Source of the DNA: Sabethes cyaneus
Taxonomy: Eukaryota; Arthropoda; Insecta; Diptera; Culicidae
DNA length: 64,000 bases
Direction: 5' to 3'
Assembly (NCBI RefSeq): GCF_943734655.1
Contig: NC_071355.1
Location: 236,806,027 to 236,870,026 of the forward strand
The notes beneath the pieces were generated by a model. It saw only the letters and a program-made list of their open reading frames with translations. It was not told the origin of the DNA and did not search any database. Positions 31,495-41,362 of this stretch are shown in pieces. Each line of letters opens with the position of its first letter. Position 1 is the first letter of the stretch. Made by a program: the position numbers and the translations under genes.

Positions 31495-34400
31495 GCGCTA
31501 TGTCTACTGTTCTGCATACTTACCACACGATGAACCGTCTCCCAGCGACGATTTCAGAAATGTGGTGAGATACTGCCAATCTAATGGGCTTCCGCTCATT
31601 GTAGGCAGTGATGCCAATGCCCATCACATCATTTGGGGCAGCTCGGATATCAATCTGAGAGGCTCTGATTTGATGGAATATTTGAGTAGTACCAACCTTG
31701 GAATACTCAACATTGGCAATTGTCCAACTTTCATACGAGCTGGTAGAGAGGAAGTGTTAGATATAACACTCTGCTCTAACAGGATCAGTCATGAGTTGGC
31801 ACAATGGCATGTTTCAAATGAGACACCAATATCTGATCATTGCTTTATATATTTTGATCATTTGGGTGTCTCCTTGAACGCTGCAACATTTCGCAATCCG
31901 AGATTTTCTGACTGGGAACTCTTTGAGGAGGAACTGGCGACGAAATTTCAAGGATTCGAACCGACGATTGAGTCATCGATCGACTTGGATGTGGCTGTAG
32001 ATGTCACAACATCTTTTATTGCGGACGCTTTTGAAGTAGCTTGCCCGCTAAAAACTATTAAAACGACTAGAGGAACACCGTGGTGGAACTCTCATCTCGC
32101 GAAACTAAAGAAACGATGCAGGAGAGCCTGGAATAGACGTCGGAGGGATGGCGTGGAGCCTTTCAAGCAGGCCCGGAAAGCCTATGCAAAGGCTCTACGA
32201 TCTTCAGCACGCACGAGCTGGCACAGGTTCTGTAGCAACGTTTCCAGTTTCGGCGAGGCAAGTCGACTTAATAAAATACTGTCAAAATCGAAAGATTATC
32301 AGGTTAATAACATTCGAAGTTCGAACGGTGAATACTGTTCGAATGACAATGAAATCCTGGAATGTCTCTTTTATAGTCACTTTCCGGGCTGTGTGGAACC
32401 TGAAGTTCGAAACGATCCAGAAATCGTTTTAGGTGGCTTAGACTCATGGGCTTTTGCTCGGAGACTTGTCACAACTGAAGCGATTGAGTGGGCCGTGAAC
32501 AGCTTCTCTCCATACAAATCTCCTGGAACAGATGGAATATACCCTATTCTACTGCAAAAAGGATTCAAGTACCTCAAACACATTCTGAGAAGGATGTTTG
32601 TGTGTAGTATTGCTATTGGGTACATCCCAACTCAATGGCGTGAAATAACCATTAAGTTTATTCCTAAAGGTGGACGCGCGACATACGAGCAAGCAAAAAG
32701 TTTTAGACCAATCAGTCTAACGTCATTCTTGCTTAAATCACTTGAGCGGATTGTTGATCACCACATCCGCGAAACAAGCTTAGTAGAAGTTCCTCTTCAT
32801 TCAGCACAGCATGCTTATCAAAGTGGCAAGTCTACAACCACTTTATTACATGATGTGGTGGATAAAATTGAGGTTGCTTTTTCACAAAAGGAATCTTGCT
32901 TAGGAACTTTTTTGGATATTGAAGGCGCGTTTGATAACGTATCTTTCGCTTCCATTTTGGAGGCTGCTCGTTATCATAATGTGCCTTCAATAATCATAAA
33001 GTGGATAGAACAAATGCTTAGTAACCGATTGCTTTTTTCGTCCTTACGGCAAGCAAGCATTTGGAAGCAAAGTGTTTGTGGATGTCCACAAGGTGGCGTT
33101 CTCTCGCCTCTTTTATGGAACCTTGTGGCGGACGGCCTATTGAGGAAACTCAATGGTCTAGGCTATCCGTCATATGGTTTTGCGGATGACTATCTCATCC
33201 TAGTAGTTGGAAAGTGCATAAGCACATTATTTGACTTAATGCAGCAGGCACTTCGTGTCGTAGAAACGTGGTGCCGAGAAACTGCACTTTCGGTAAATCC
33301 GAGCAAAACATCTATCGTCTTATTTTCAAAACGTAGAAATACCAATGGAGCTCGCGCTCTGCGCTTTTACGATTCGGATGTTGATGTTGTGAACGAAGTG
33401 AAGTACGTGGGGTTGATTCTCAACTCCAAGCTTGACTGGTCCACAAATATTGATTTCCGAATTAAAAAAGCGTGCATGGCCTTTGGGCAATGTAGACGAG
33501 CAATTGGCAACTCTTGGGGGCTTAAACCCAAATACATACACTGGTTATACACGGTCGTTGTCAGACCAATACTGGCGTATGGTTGTCTTGTATGGTGGCA
33601 GAGAGGGGAAGTTGTGACTGTCCAGACAAAGCTAAACCATCTTCAAAGGATGTGTTTAATGGCAATGTCTGGTGCATTTACTACAACTCCTACTGCCGCC
33701 CTAGAAGCTATTTTCAATATTAAACCTCTACACTTCCACCTGAAGCAAGAGGCACTAATATGTGCTTATCGACTACACGCGATTGGCCTTTGGCAGTCTG
33801 TGGACGGTTCCACTGGTCATACTCGACTGTGGTCGCAAATTGTTGCTGAGGACAAGTTTGCCCTTGCTCCTAGCGATGTAACGCTCATGCGTACTTTCCC
33901 GTATAGGACTTTCTCAAGTGACTTTCCTCCTAGAGAGGATTGGATGTCAGGCTACATGGAAAGGAAAATTTCCGACTATGTGGTCTGTTATACCGATGGT
34001 TCCTTGTACGAAGGTCGCGCGGGTGCTGGTGTTTACTGCCGTGAGCTGGAATTGGAGGAATCCTATTCGTTGGGTAGTTACTGCACCGTTTTTCAAGCTG
34101 AAATCTTTGCAATTATGTGCGGAGCTCAGTTTGCACTTCAGAAAGAACTGATAGGCAAGATTATCTACTTCTGTTCTGACAGTCAAGCCGCTATAAAAGC
34201 CCTTTGTGCGGCTAATTCTAAATCTAAAACAGTCATCGCCTGCCACACCCAATTAGAAGAACTAAGCATTCTAAATGCCGTTCATCTGGTTTGGGTTCCT
34301 GGCCATTCTGGTATAACCGGAAATGAATGGGCTGATGAACTAGCAAGATCTGGAGCAGAAAAGTCGGTTTTCGGACCGGAACCTGCTTTACCAATTGCGG

Positions 34401-34672
34401 CATGTTGGATAAAACAAAAGATTCGATCTTGGTTTTCATCTGAACATGTACGTTATTGGGAAAATCTTGAAACTTGTCGTCAAACAAAAAGTTTCATTGT
34501 TAAGCCTTGTGAGAAGGTTGCGAAATTTCTTTTGCAACACTCAAAGGTAAATTGCAGTATTCTTGTCAGATCACTGACTGGTCACTGCAGACTAAATTAT
34601 CATATGGCTACGATTCAGCTCGCTGTAATTGTAATTTATGTGAATCCGACTACGGTACACCATATCACGTAA
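31495..34672 (+). pseudogene. LOA ORF2: endonuclease end, reverse transcriptase, RNase H
   Basis: A continuous frame of about 1,060 codons; its apparent Met at 31469 lies inside the inserted element and is not a true start. Counting from that Met, endonuclease motifs are GSDANAHHIIWG (46-57), LDITLCSN and ISDHCF. Reverse transcriptase follows, with SPYKSPGTDGIYPILLQ, SFRPISLTSFLLKSLERIVD, catalytic Asp483 in FLDIEGAFDN, GCPQGGVLSPLLWNLVADGL and FADD at 571-574. The RNase H domain has YTDGS (Asp843), AEIFAI, CSDSQAAIKAL and WVPGHSGITGNEWADELAR. The frame ends early at 34672 because of a frameshift ahead of the C-terminal zinc motif. All RT and RNase H catalytic residues I can check are present. 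Confidence 0.9.
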
Positions 34673-34806
34673 TTTGCAACTGTCCTGCAGTAGCACAATT
34701 GCGTCATAGGATCTTTGGATCCTACGTCTTAAATGAATCGGATTTTAGGAAACTAAAATTACGAGACATTTTGATGTTCCTTACCGAAAGCGGTATTGAG
34801 CTATAA
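34620..34806 (+). pseudogene. LOA ORF2 C-terminal zinc motif, out of frame
   Basis: This frame reads CNLCESDYGTPYHVICNCPA, a C-x2-C-x8-H-x4-C motif typical of the end of LOA and I-type ORF2 proteins, then runs to a TAA at 34804-34806. It is in a different frame from the RNase H domain. A small indel around 34615-34630 must separate them. Confidence 0.8.
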
Positions 34807-35085
34807 GCTCTTATTTATCATGAGTATACCCCCCAGGGGGTGTACTTTTGATAAGTTAACTACCAAGGATTGCAGTATCCCCTCGGGGGTACAAAAATCT
34901 CTCGGTATATATATGTTTGTGTTTGTCCAAATTCCTCATCCACCCCTTCCTATTCCTCCTGTTTTCCTTCCCGTCCTCATCAGGTAAATGATGACACGGG
35001 CAAGATGGGCAAGGCACAAATCTTCCACATGATTGTGAGGAACGTGCTGCTCGAGCCAAAGATGCTGATACCTGATACCTGATAC
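34807..35085 (+). other. LOA 3' UTR with repeat tail
   Basis: About 280 bp after the last stop. A pair of related phrases, TACCCCCCAGGGGGTGTAC at 34826 and TATCCCCTCGGGGGTAC at 34876, can each form a small hairpin. The end is (CTGATAC)3, the element tail, followed immediately by the duplicated mariner target. Confidence 0.6.
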
Positions 35086-36010
35086 CTTATTATTCAACTC
35101 TTTCGTGGCCTTGGCGATCAGGCCCTTCTCCGTTTGACCACAAAATTATTGAAGAAAATGCTTCGTTTGAGCTTAACCCTAAAATTTACTATTGATCGCA
35201 GTTGTGAGACGTTGGGAGCGTTGGTGATCGTCGGTACAACCTTTAACTTCAGCCGGTTCATCTCCTCTAGTGCTCTCTTGACTTGATGGGCCAAGGTCAG
35301 GTCCGGCCAAAAGACCACATTCTTTGCGCGATACTTTTTATTGAAGGCGGCAATTTCCGATAGGTACTTCATACTATAACTTCGTATCACTTCGTTCACC
35401 GTAAACCCTGAAACCCGGAAATAACAGCGGCTTGAACATTCTCTTCTCTCTGATCGTCAGCCTCAGAAGGATCTTCTTCGGGAACTTGGGGCGGAAGATA
35501 TACTCGACGTCATCACTTACCATTTTGGTGAGTGACGTAAAACTCCATTGCCAGTCTCCAACGTCAAACAGTTTTCGTCGCCATTTATGATTTATGTTTT
35601 TCACCAGCATCTTCAGTCGTTCTCTGAGCGATTGCCTGCCACTCAGACTCGACCAACCTCGACTGATGCTTCCGCATAAAAATGCCCATTTTTGTCAAGT
35701 ACTCCTTCAGGGATTAACCGGTTTCTCTGACCTCCCGACCCAAAGCGCGAAACGATGAGGCCACCTTGCTTTCAGTCTTTATTCTTAGCTTCCGCGCAGC
35801 TCAGTCGGGCGGCCGGAATTAGGCCTTTCGCCTTTCTCGCGGGAGAAGATGTTGTGAATGTTAGATTGCTCTATTCGGCGGATACGAGGTGCTTCATCAT
35901 GTCCAACTTCTTCGCTGGAAGTACGAACAAAGCATCGAGCGCAGTTGTTTGACGGTTTTCACCCTGGGTGCTGCATGCAAATCAACTGGCAAGTGGCATG
36001 AAAAATCGCT
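35086..36010 (-). pseudogene. Mariner transposase, second copy, part 2
   Basis: Reading leftwards on the minus strand there are remnants of the N-terminal region (RNPNSGRPTELR-like text near 35830). KMVSDDVEYIFRPKFPKKIL follows near 35480, with Asp in a position like the first catalytic Asp. Then come FPGFRVYGE, KYLSEIAAFNKKYRAKNVVF, WPDL (second catalytic Asp) and VSQLRSIVNF, where RSI stands in place of RPI. The frame is broken by several stops. It joins 29200-29456 across the LOA insertion, so the LOA element entered the middle of an already decaying or later decayed mariner. The terminal repeats were not located. Confidence 0.75.
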
Positions 36011-36494
36011 TAAATCAGTGTAGTATTTAATGCACACGTTATTGCTAATGCTCTAAGAGCTTGCGCCCTTGGCGGGGTCCAGTCTGGCAAACTGTCAGAA
36101 TAACGCTGACGGATGTGTTGACGCAGTATTCTGTTTGGCTCTTAAGAAACGCCAACACTGGTATCGCGTTCTTGCGGAGGGGGAGAATTGCTTCGAGAGG
36201 CATGAATCAGAAACCGAACTGTGCCAACTCCAGTCATGTGCAACGTCAAGGATAGGTGCCTGATTACCGAAAAATCGGAAATGACTAGGCGTTGGAAACA
36301 ACATTGTTGTTAAATGGTAAACCAGAAAAAGCGGCTAACCCCGCGAAACTCCTTGAGCGGTCGAATGTTACCCCTAGGCCCCGGACATATTCTACATGAT
36401 GCACTACTTTATCCCGATAAATATAATCAAAAATTACCGAACGAACTTTCCTGGTGAATGCCGTAATTGAGCACTTGTTCGTGTTTATTTTTAA
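36011..36494. other. Spacer, nothing recognised
   Basis: Two short frames overlap near 36070-36260, with no domain. Confidence 0.35.
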
Positions 36495-36695
36495 TCAACG
36501 TTTTTCACAGTATTTGCCGACATGTTCTAAATCGAACTGCAGTTTTAAACAGTCATCCATAGACTTAATGGGAAGAAATATTTTCACATCGTCTGCGTAA
36601 ATCAGAAGCGCGAAAAGGAGTGGTCCTAAGTGACTTCCTTGCGCCACTCCGGAGTGTACAGTAAACGAACAAGATTTGTTTTCACAAATTTTCAC
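36495..36695 (-). pseudogene. Jockey/CR1-like reverse transcriptase scrap
   Basis: The minus strand reads FTVHSGVAQGSHLGPLLFAL, then jumps to LIYADDVKIFLPIKSMDDCL and KLQFDLEHVGKYCEK. The text contains RT motif VxQGSxLGPLLF and the catalytic YADD, with the normal ~25 residues between them missing. It is therefore an internally deleted fragment, not functional. The family is distinct from the RTE and LOA elements nearby. Confidence 0.8.
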
Positions 36696-36895
36696 AGCTC
36701 TGGAACAAAAACTAAGCTACCTAGCTCAACTCTGTCACTTTCATTCGAAAGGTAAAAAAAATTTGAGTCGAAAATTGCTCTCAAACCTTGAATTTCATGA
36801 AATTTAGTAACTTTTTAGAAGCAAAAAGTTTTGAAATAAGTGCTTCTCAAATCAGATTACTCCTAAAAAGGCGTGATAAAACTGATTGCTTATAT
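36696..36895. other. Spacer, nothing recognised
   Basis: AT-rich sequence without a motif. Confidence 0.35.
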
Positions 36896-37065
36896 TTGCC
36901 AATTTGAAGTTCTGATACCGTGCTACAATTCGTTCTTTAACGTGAAACGTGAACGTGAAATCTCTTTTGAATTAGTATCTGAAAAATGCACAAATGAATA
37001 CATCACGCATAGCACAGTAGATCACCGCGTGCGATGGACGCGCTCTGACGTATATGAAAAACAAT
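36896..37065 (+). repeat. Arm of a diverged inverted pair (other arm 37625-37815)
   Basis: GCTACAATTCGTTCTTTAAC, CTGAAAAATGCACAAATGAA and CATAGCACAGTAGATCACCG occur here. On the minus strand of 37625-37815 the matching text is TCTACAATTCGTTCTTTGAC, GAAAACTGCACAAATCAATA and CATAGCACACTAGATCACCG. The arms are about 170-190 bp long and 560 bp apart. Both arms happen to be open frames with similar translations (YNSFF, CTNEYI/CTNQYI, HSTVDHR/HSTLDHR). This could be an old coding fragment duplicated in opposite orientation or merely a repeat. Confidence 0.6.
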
Positions 37066-37624
37066 AAAGAAAGAGACTTCTCGGGTCTCTCTGGGACATT
37101 TCTGAAAACGAATGCAGTGTTAAAATGTATTCTCCGAAAGAACTCGTGGACATTCACCTTTGTTAAGGCTTCGCTAATAATGCAGCAACGACAGCTCAGC
37201 AGGAGTATGGTTGTAGATTTTCTGATCGTCGGGCGTCGGCTACCTGGTGCATGTAAGTGAACACGCTTCCAGAGATGTCTATGACAACGCACCATCGCTT
37301 CCGAGAAGGAACGTTGTTTTCAACGAGGCTTTGAGGGGAGCATCATCAACAAGTAGCGTCAGCGATTGACCATAAAATTCAGCAGATCGTGGGAAATGAT
37401 CTCAAGACAAGCACAAGGCAAACCCTAAATTTATGAAAAACATTGCTGTTGCTATGATTGACTGAAGTTTTTGGAGCGTCTTAGTAGAATATGAAACCTG
37501 AAATTAAATAAAAAAGAAAACTTGCCAATTAAATTCTACTATGATTTATCCTTGGCGGATACGTATTTCGCCTACGACTTGCAGGCTTCATCAGTGTCTG
37601 TTTTCGAATTGTTTAGCTGTTATC
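37066..37624. other. Interior between the inverted arms, nothing recognised
   Basis: No domain recognised. A GCGGATACGTATTTCGCCTACGACTTGCAGG-like phrase near 37556 is GC-richer than its surroundings. Confidence 0.35.
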
Positions 37625-37815
37625 GTTTTTCTTACGTGTCAGATTGTGTTCGTCGCAAGCGGTGATCTAGTGTGCTATGCAAGATGTATTGATTTGTGCA
37701 GTTTTCATATTCTAATTTAACACCTAACATGATACGTTTCAAATGAAATTGCAACGAAACTAAAACAGATAGGCGTTCAACGTCAAAGAACGAATTGTAG
37801 AACGGTGCCAGGGCT
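37625..37815 (-). repeat. Second arm of the 36896 inverted pair
   Basis: See the first arm. The matching open frame on the minus strand runs 37632-37826. The next element begins right after it at 37824. Confidence 0.6.
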
Positions 37816-37823
37816 TCATCTTG

Positions 37824-39185
37824 CACTATGGGCCAGAAATTAAAATTTCAGGACGAAAATATTTGCGGTTAACCGGCATGTCTCAGCTCAATGTGGTTTT
37901 CGGCATCTTTTTGAATGAAAAAATGATGCATCTTTTGAAGGGGTCGTCCAATATTTAGGTGTTACTTTAACAACAATTTAAGTAATAACTTTTTGAGTAA
38001 TTTTTTTACCTGTTTGGTTTTATAATATTAAAGATAAACCAATTTCAAGTATTTTTTCTGAAGATATCAAACTCCTACCTTTTACCCATTTTCAGCAATA
38101 AACCTTTGTTTATAAACGACCCCTCAAATCACATTTCTTCTTGTAACATGTTTATTTCAACAGACAGCTCAATGTGATGTTCTAGACAACATTTTGCACA
38201 TAAAAGAGGAATATTTTTTCTGAAGACTGTTTTGTTTTTTCTGCATTAATTAATAAGATATAACTGTTTTTAGGTTAAAAACTGTCTGATGAAAAATGTG
38301 TATTTTTTCAAGGATGGTATCTTCGAAGAAGTAAAATAATAAAATATAGCGCATCCTTCTGCACTATTAGGGTGACCATGAATTCACCCTAATAGGGGTG
38401 ATAAAACTTTTGTTTTCCTAAATAAATTTAAAAAAAAGTTTTTTTCTCCAAAAGTTGCAGAACATACCAAAATTAGCAACTTTGCTGAATAAAGTAACTA
38501 TCTATCTCGTACCAGTTGCGAAATATAATGGTGTGTTAAAAAAGAGCACTTACAAATCAATTACACTCAATAACTTTGCACACGATTATTTTATTGCTTT
38601 TAAATGTTCTACAAAGTTATTCAGTATGTTGTAATACATATTTTCTGTGAAGACTGTTTGACGCTAGGACGCATATTTATTAAGTTATTTATTGTATGGA
38701 AAAAAAATCCGCGCTATTCCCAGGTATTCCAAGCCATGGTATTCCCAGGTATTCTTTGAAATACACATTTGGGCAGATAGCTTTAATAATTCCCTACAAA
38801 CTGGTATGCAAACTAATTGCAGATACTTGCAGATGGCTATGATATTCGGATTTTTCATCAGACGGGTTTTAACCTAAAATCGTTTATAAACAAAGGTCTA
38901 TTGCTGAAAATGGGTAATAGGTAGAAGTTTCCTATCTTCAGAAAAATTACTAAATTACTAAAATTGGTTTATCTTTAATATTTTGAAACCAAAAAGGTGA
39001 AAAAAAGTTTACTCAAAAAGTTATTACTTAAATTGTTGTTTAAGTACCGCTTAAATATTGGACGACCCCTTCAAAATATGCATCAATTTTTCATTCAAAA
39101 AGTTGCCGAAGACCACATTGAGCTGAGACATGCCGTTTAACCGCAAATATTTTTGTCCCGAAATTTTAATTTCTGGCCCATAGTG
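37824..39185. mobile_element. Long-arm element with CACTATGGGCC ends, Transib-like
   Basis: Both ends read CACTATGGGCCAGAAATTAA inward. The arms match for about 250 bp with modest divergence and include GACATGCCGTTTAACCGCAA and its inverse. The flanking pentamers are TCTTG (37819-37823) and TATTG (39186-39190), matching 4 of 5, a possible decayed 5-bp duplication. The interior at 38340-38690 is homologous to the interior of the CACAGTGG element at 58668-59349. No transposase is present. Confidence 0.8.
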
Positions 39186-39597
39186 TATTGGTAAACTAAA
39201 GTAACTAGTTTTATAACACCTTTTTAGAAGAAATTTGATAAAAACGCCTTCAGAAACGCTTAGGTGAAAGCTTTTTACTTCTAAAAAGATACAAAATTTT
39301 GTTAAGTAGGAGGTTTAAAATTAATTTTTAATACAAATTTTTTTCAGCCTGCAAATTAAGATAACAGAATTGAGTTAGCTAGAATAGAATAGAGCTAATT
39401 TATGGCAAACAGCACCTAAAACTAAAAATGTTTAATAACTCTGTAACGATTGAGATTTGGCCATATGCGTAGAAGGATATTTTTCTTCAAATGTGGTCCT
39501 CTGTCACTTCCTGAAATATTTGCACTAAGCTACCTAACGCCCTGTATATACAACCCACCTGCAAACCATTTGAGACATAACCCACGGACGCTCCACG
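39186..39597. other. Spacer, nothing recognised
   Basis: AT-rich sequence without a motif. Confidence 0.4.
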
Positions 39598-40370
39598 GCG
39601 GACCACCTTACGACAAACCCTCGATAAGTTCTGGGAAATCAACTTGCAAACTCACCACTTGTTTATAGACTTCAAGGCGGCGTACGATTCAGTTAAACGA
39701 AATGAGCTGTGGTAGATTACGCTTGAACATGGTTTTCCAACAAAAAAACTGAGTAGGATGATACGTGTTACTCTTGATGGTTCAAAATCAAGCGTCAGGA
39801 CAGCGGGTGTGACATCGGAGTCGTTTGTGACGTTAGATGGTTTGAAGCGAGGTGACGGACTATCAAATTGGCTTTTGCGGATGACATCGATATCATCATC
39901 TTAAGGTGGAAGCTGCGAGGATAGGGCTTATCATAAATTCTACCAAAGCAACAGCCTGCAACTCCGTACAAAACTCGCGCTCTATAAGATGTTAATTCTG
40001 CTGGTGGTACTCTACGGCCACGAAGCGTGGACGTTGAAAGAGTGCGACCGACGTACTCTTGGCGTTCTCGAGTCTAAGTTCCCGCGAACTCTTCTTGGTG
40101 ACAACTACACAAAGATACGGATATTGTGAAGCAACTAAAACACGGCAGGCTGCAATGAACTGGTCACGTAGCAAGCATGCCGGATAAGAGACCAGCGAAA
40201 ACAATATATAACAATGCACCCGACAGAGGCCGAAGACTTTCAGGCAGACTCCGTACCCCTGGGAAGAGCGCTGTTGATGTGGATGCTAAAGCAGCGGATG
40301 TTAGCGGCTGCCCAAGACCGAGAAACGCAAAAACGGCTCTTGAATTCGGCACGGATTCGATAAGCCGATT
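39598..40370 (+). pseudogene. RTE reverse transcriptase pseudogene with deletions
   Basis: RTTLRQTLDKFWEINLQTHH leads into LFIDFKAAYDSVKRNELW, the RT segment holding the first catalytic Asp, followed by an in-frame TAG. VTSESFVTLDGLKRGDGLSN follows, then an abrupt deletion to a remnant of the FADDIDII segment. Later text reads LALYKMLILLVVLYGHEAWT, RTLLGDNYT and KHAG.ETSENNIYNNAPDRG-like sequence, which corresponds to the C-terminal GHVARMPD...RPGRPRTRW region. It is an RTE family related to but distinct from the 16-kb copy. Several stops, frame changes and internal losses make it inactive. Confidence 0.8.
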
Positions 40371-41300
40371 GTCGCCGAAAAAGTAAAGTGCATACTTTGA
40401 AAACCGAAACTTTTCGCGTAAATTTAAGGAAAGTTACTATGTCAGTCCTTTGTTTTACAAATTGCATTTCACAATACCTACAAGAACAAAACGAAGAAAC
40501 GAAGAAATGCAGGTAATTGCCACCATCAGCTCACTGTTTGTCTTTCCGGTTGCCTTGGAAACAAAAAGAAAGTTGTTCTACAATTTCAAAAAGCTCCTCC
40601 AATGCTTGCATCGCAGCATGCTTCCCATTTCATCAGTTGAAATATGTCATTGTCTAAGCTTTTCGTTCAATTCGATTGAAATTGATAATCCTTCCGTTAC
40701 AGTGTTCAGGAGCAAAATAGTTTCAAGTTTTGCAATGCCTCTTCCGCTCGTGCTTCGTAATCCTTTTACAAAGTGCTCAGTTTTTGAAAGATGCTTTGGT
40801 TGCAATTTTTTTTACTACGTCCGTTCAACGTAAAATAATAGCACGTGTGAAACGCTGAACGAACACCCGCAAAGAAGCCGTCAAAGTTAGCGCACCATTT
40901 TGGAAAGCCAATTTCAAAGGTCATTTCAACGAAGCAAAACAGTTGACTAATTTCCTCTTTAGCCAGCTGCATGGTTGTTCGGTGCTATGGGCTTACAACT
41001 CCACAATAGTCGATTATGCAAAGTTATCAGTACTGAGAAGAAAAAAATAAACACAAAACCGTCCGAGGAGGGAGCGAGCAAAAGAGCTTTTAGGCCGCGC
41101 TCGCTAAAGTGAGATGTTTCGAGTGCGATTGCAAGTATGGATGAACTGAAGTGCAACCGAGCGGGCCGTAATTATGCTGATTAACTTTTAATCATTGCCG
41201 CAAACTGACGAGTTTATGGATAAGTTGAAAAAATGTTGGTGAAACAAAGCCCAGAAGAAAAAATTGAAATTAAAATGCAGAACGTTGAACAGCAAGTTGA
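40371..41300. other. Unique-looking sequence, nothing recognised
   Basis: A 127-codon frame at 40450-40833 has no domain that I recognise and no convincing coding context. GC is raised around 41060-41170. Confidence 0.35.
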
Positions 41301-41306
41301 ACCATC

Positions 41307-41314
41307 ATCATCAA

Positions 41315-41361
<47 letters not shown>

Positions 41362-41362
41362 G
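41307..41362 (+). repeat. (CAT)n microsatellite
   Basis: About 18 CAT units with one CAA interruption. The poly-His and poly-Asp frames over it are artefacts. Confidence 0.95.

Larger units (their letters stand above)
29457..35085 (+). mobile_element. LOA-like non-LTR retrotransposon, 5'-truncated
   Basis: The element lies between the two ~130-bp mariner duplications. It ends with three copies of a CTGATAC unit (about 35065-35085). It encodes endonuclease, reverse transcriptase, RNase H and a C-terminal zinc motif in that order, which fits the LOA group within the I/Jockey lineage. Only about 570 bp precede the endonuclease, so most of ORF1 is missing. It has been split by a 1,149-bp inverted-repeat element (30344-31492). 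Without that insert it measures about 4.5 kb. A ~600-bp piece of the same family lies at 53944-54552. Confidence 0.85.
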
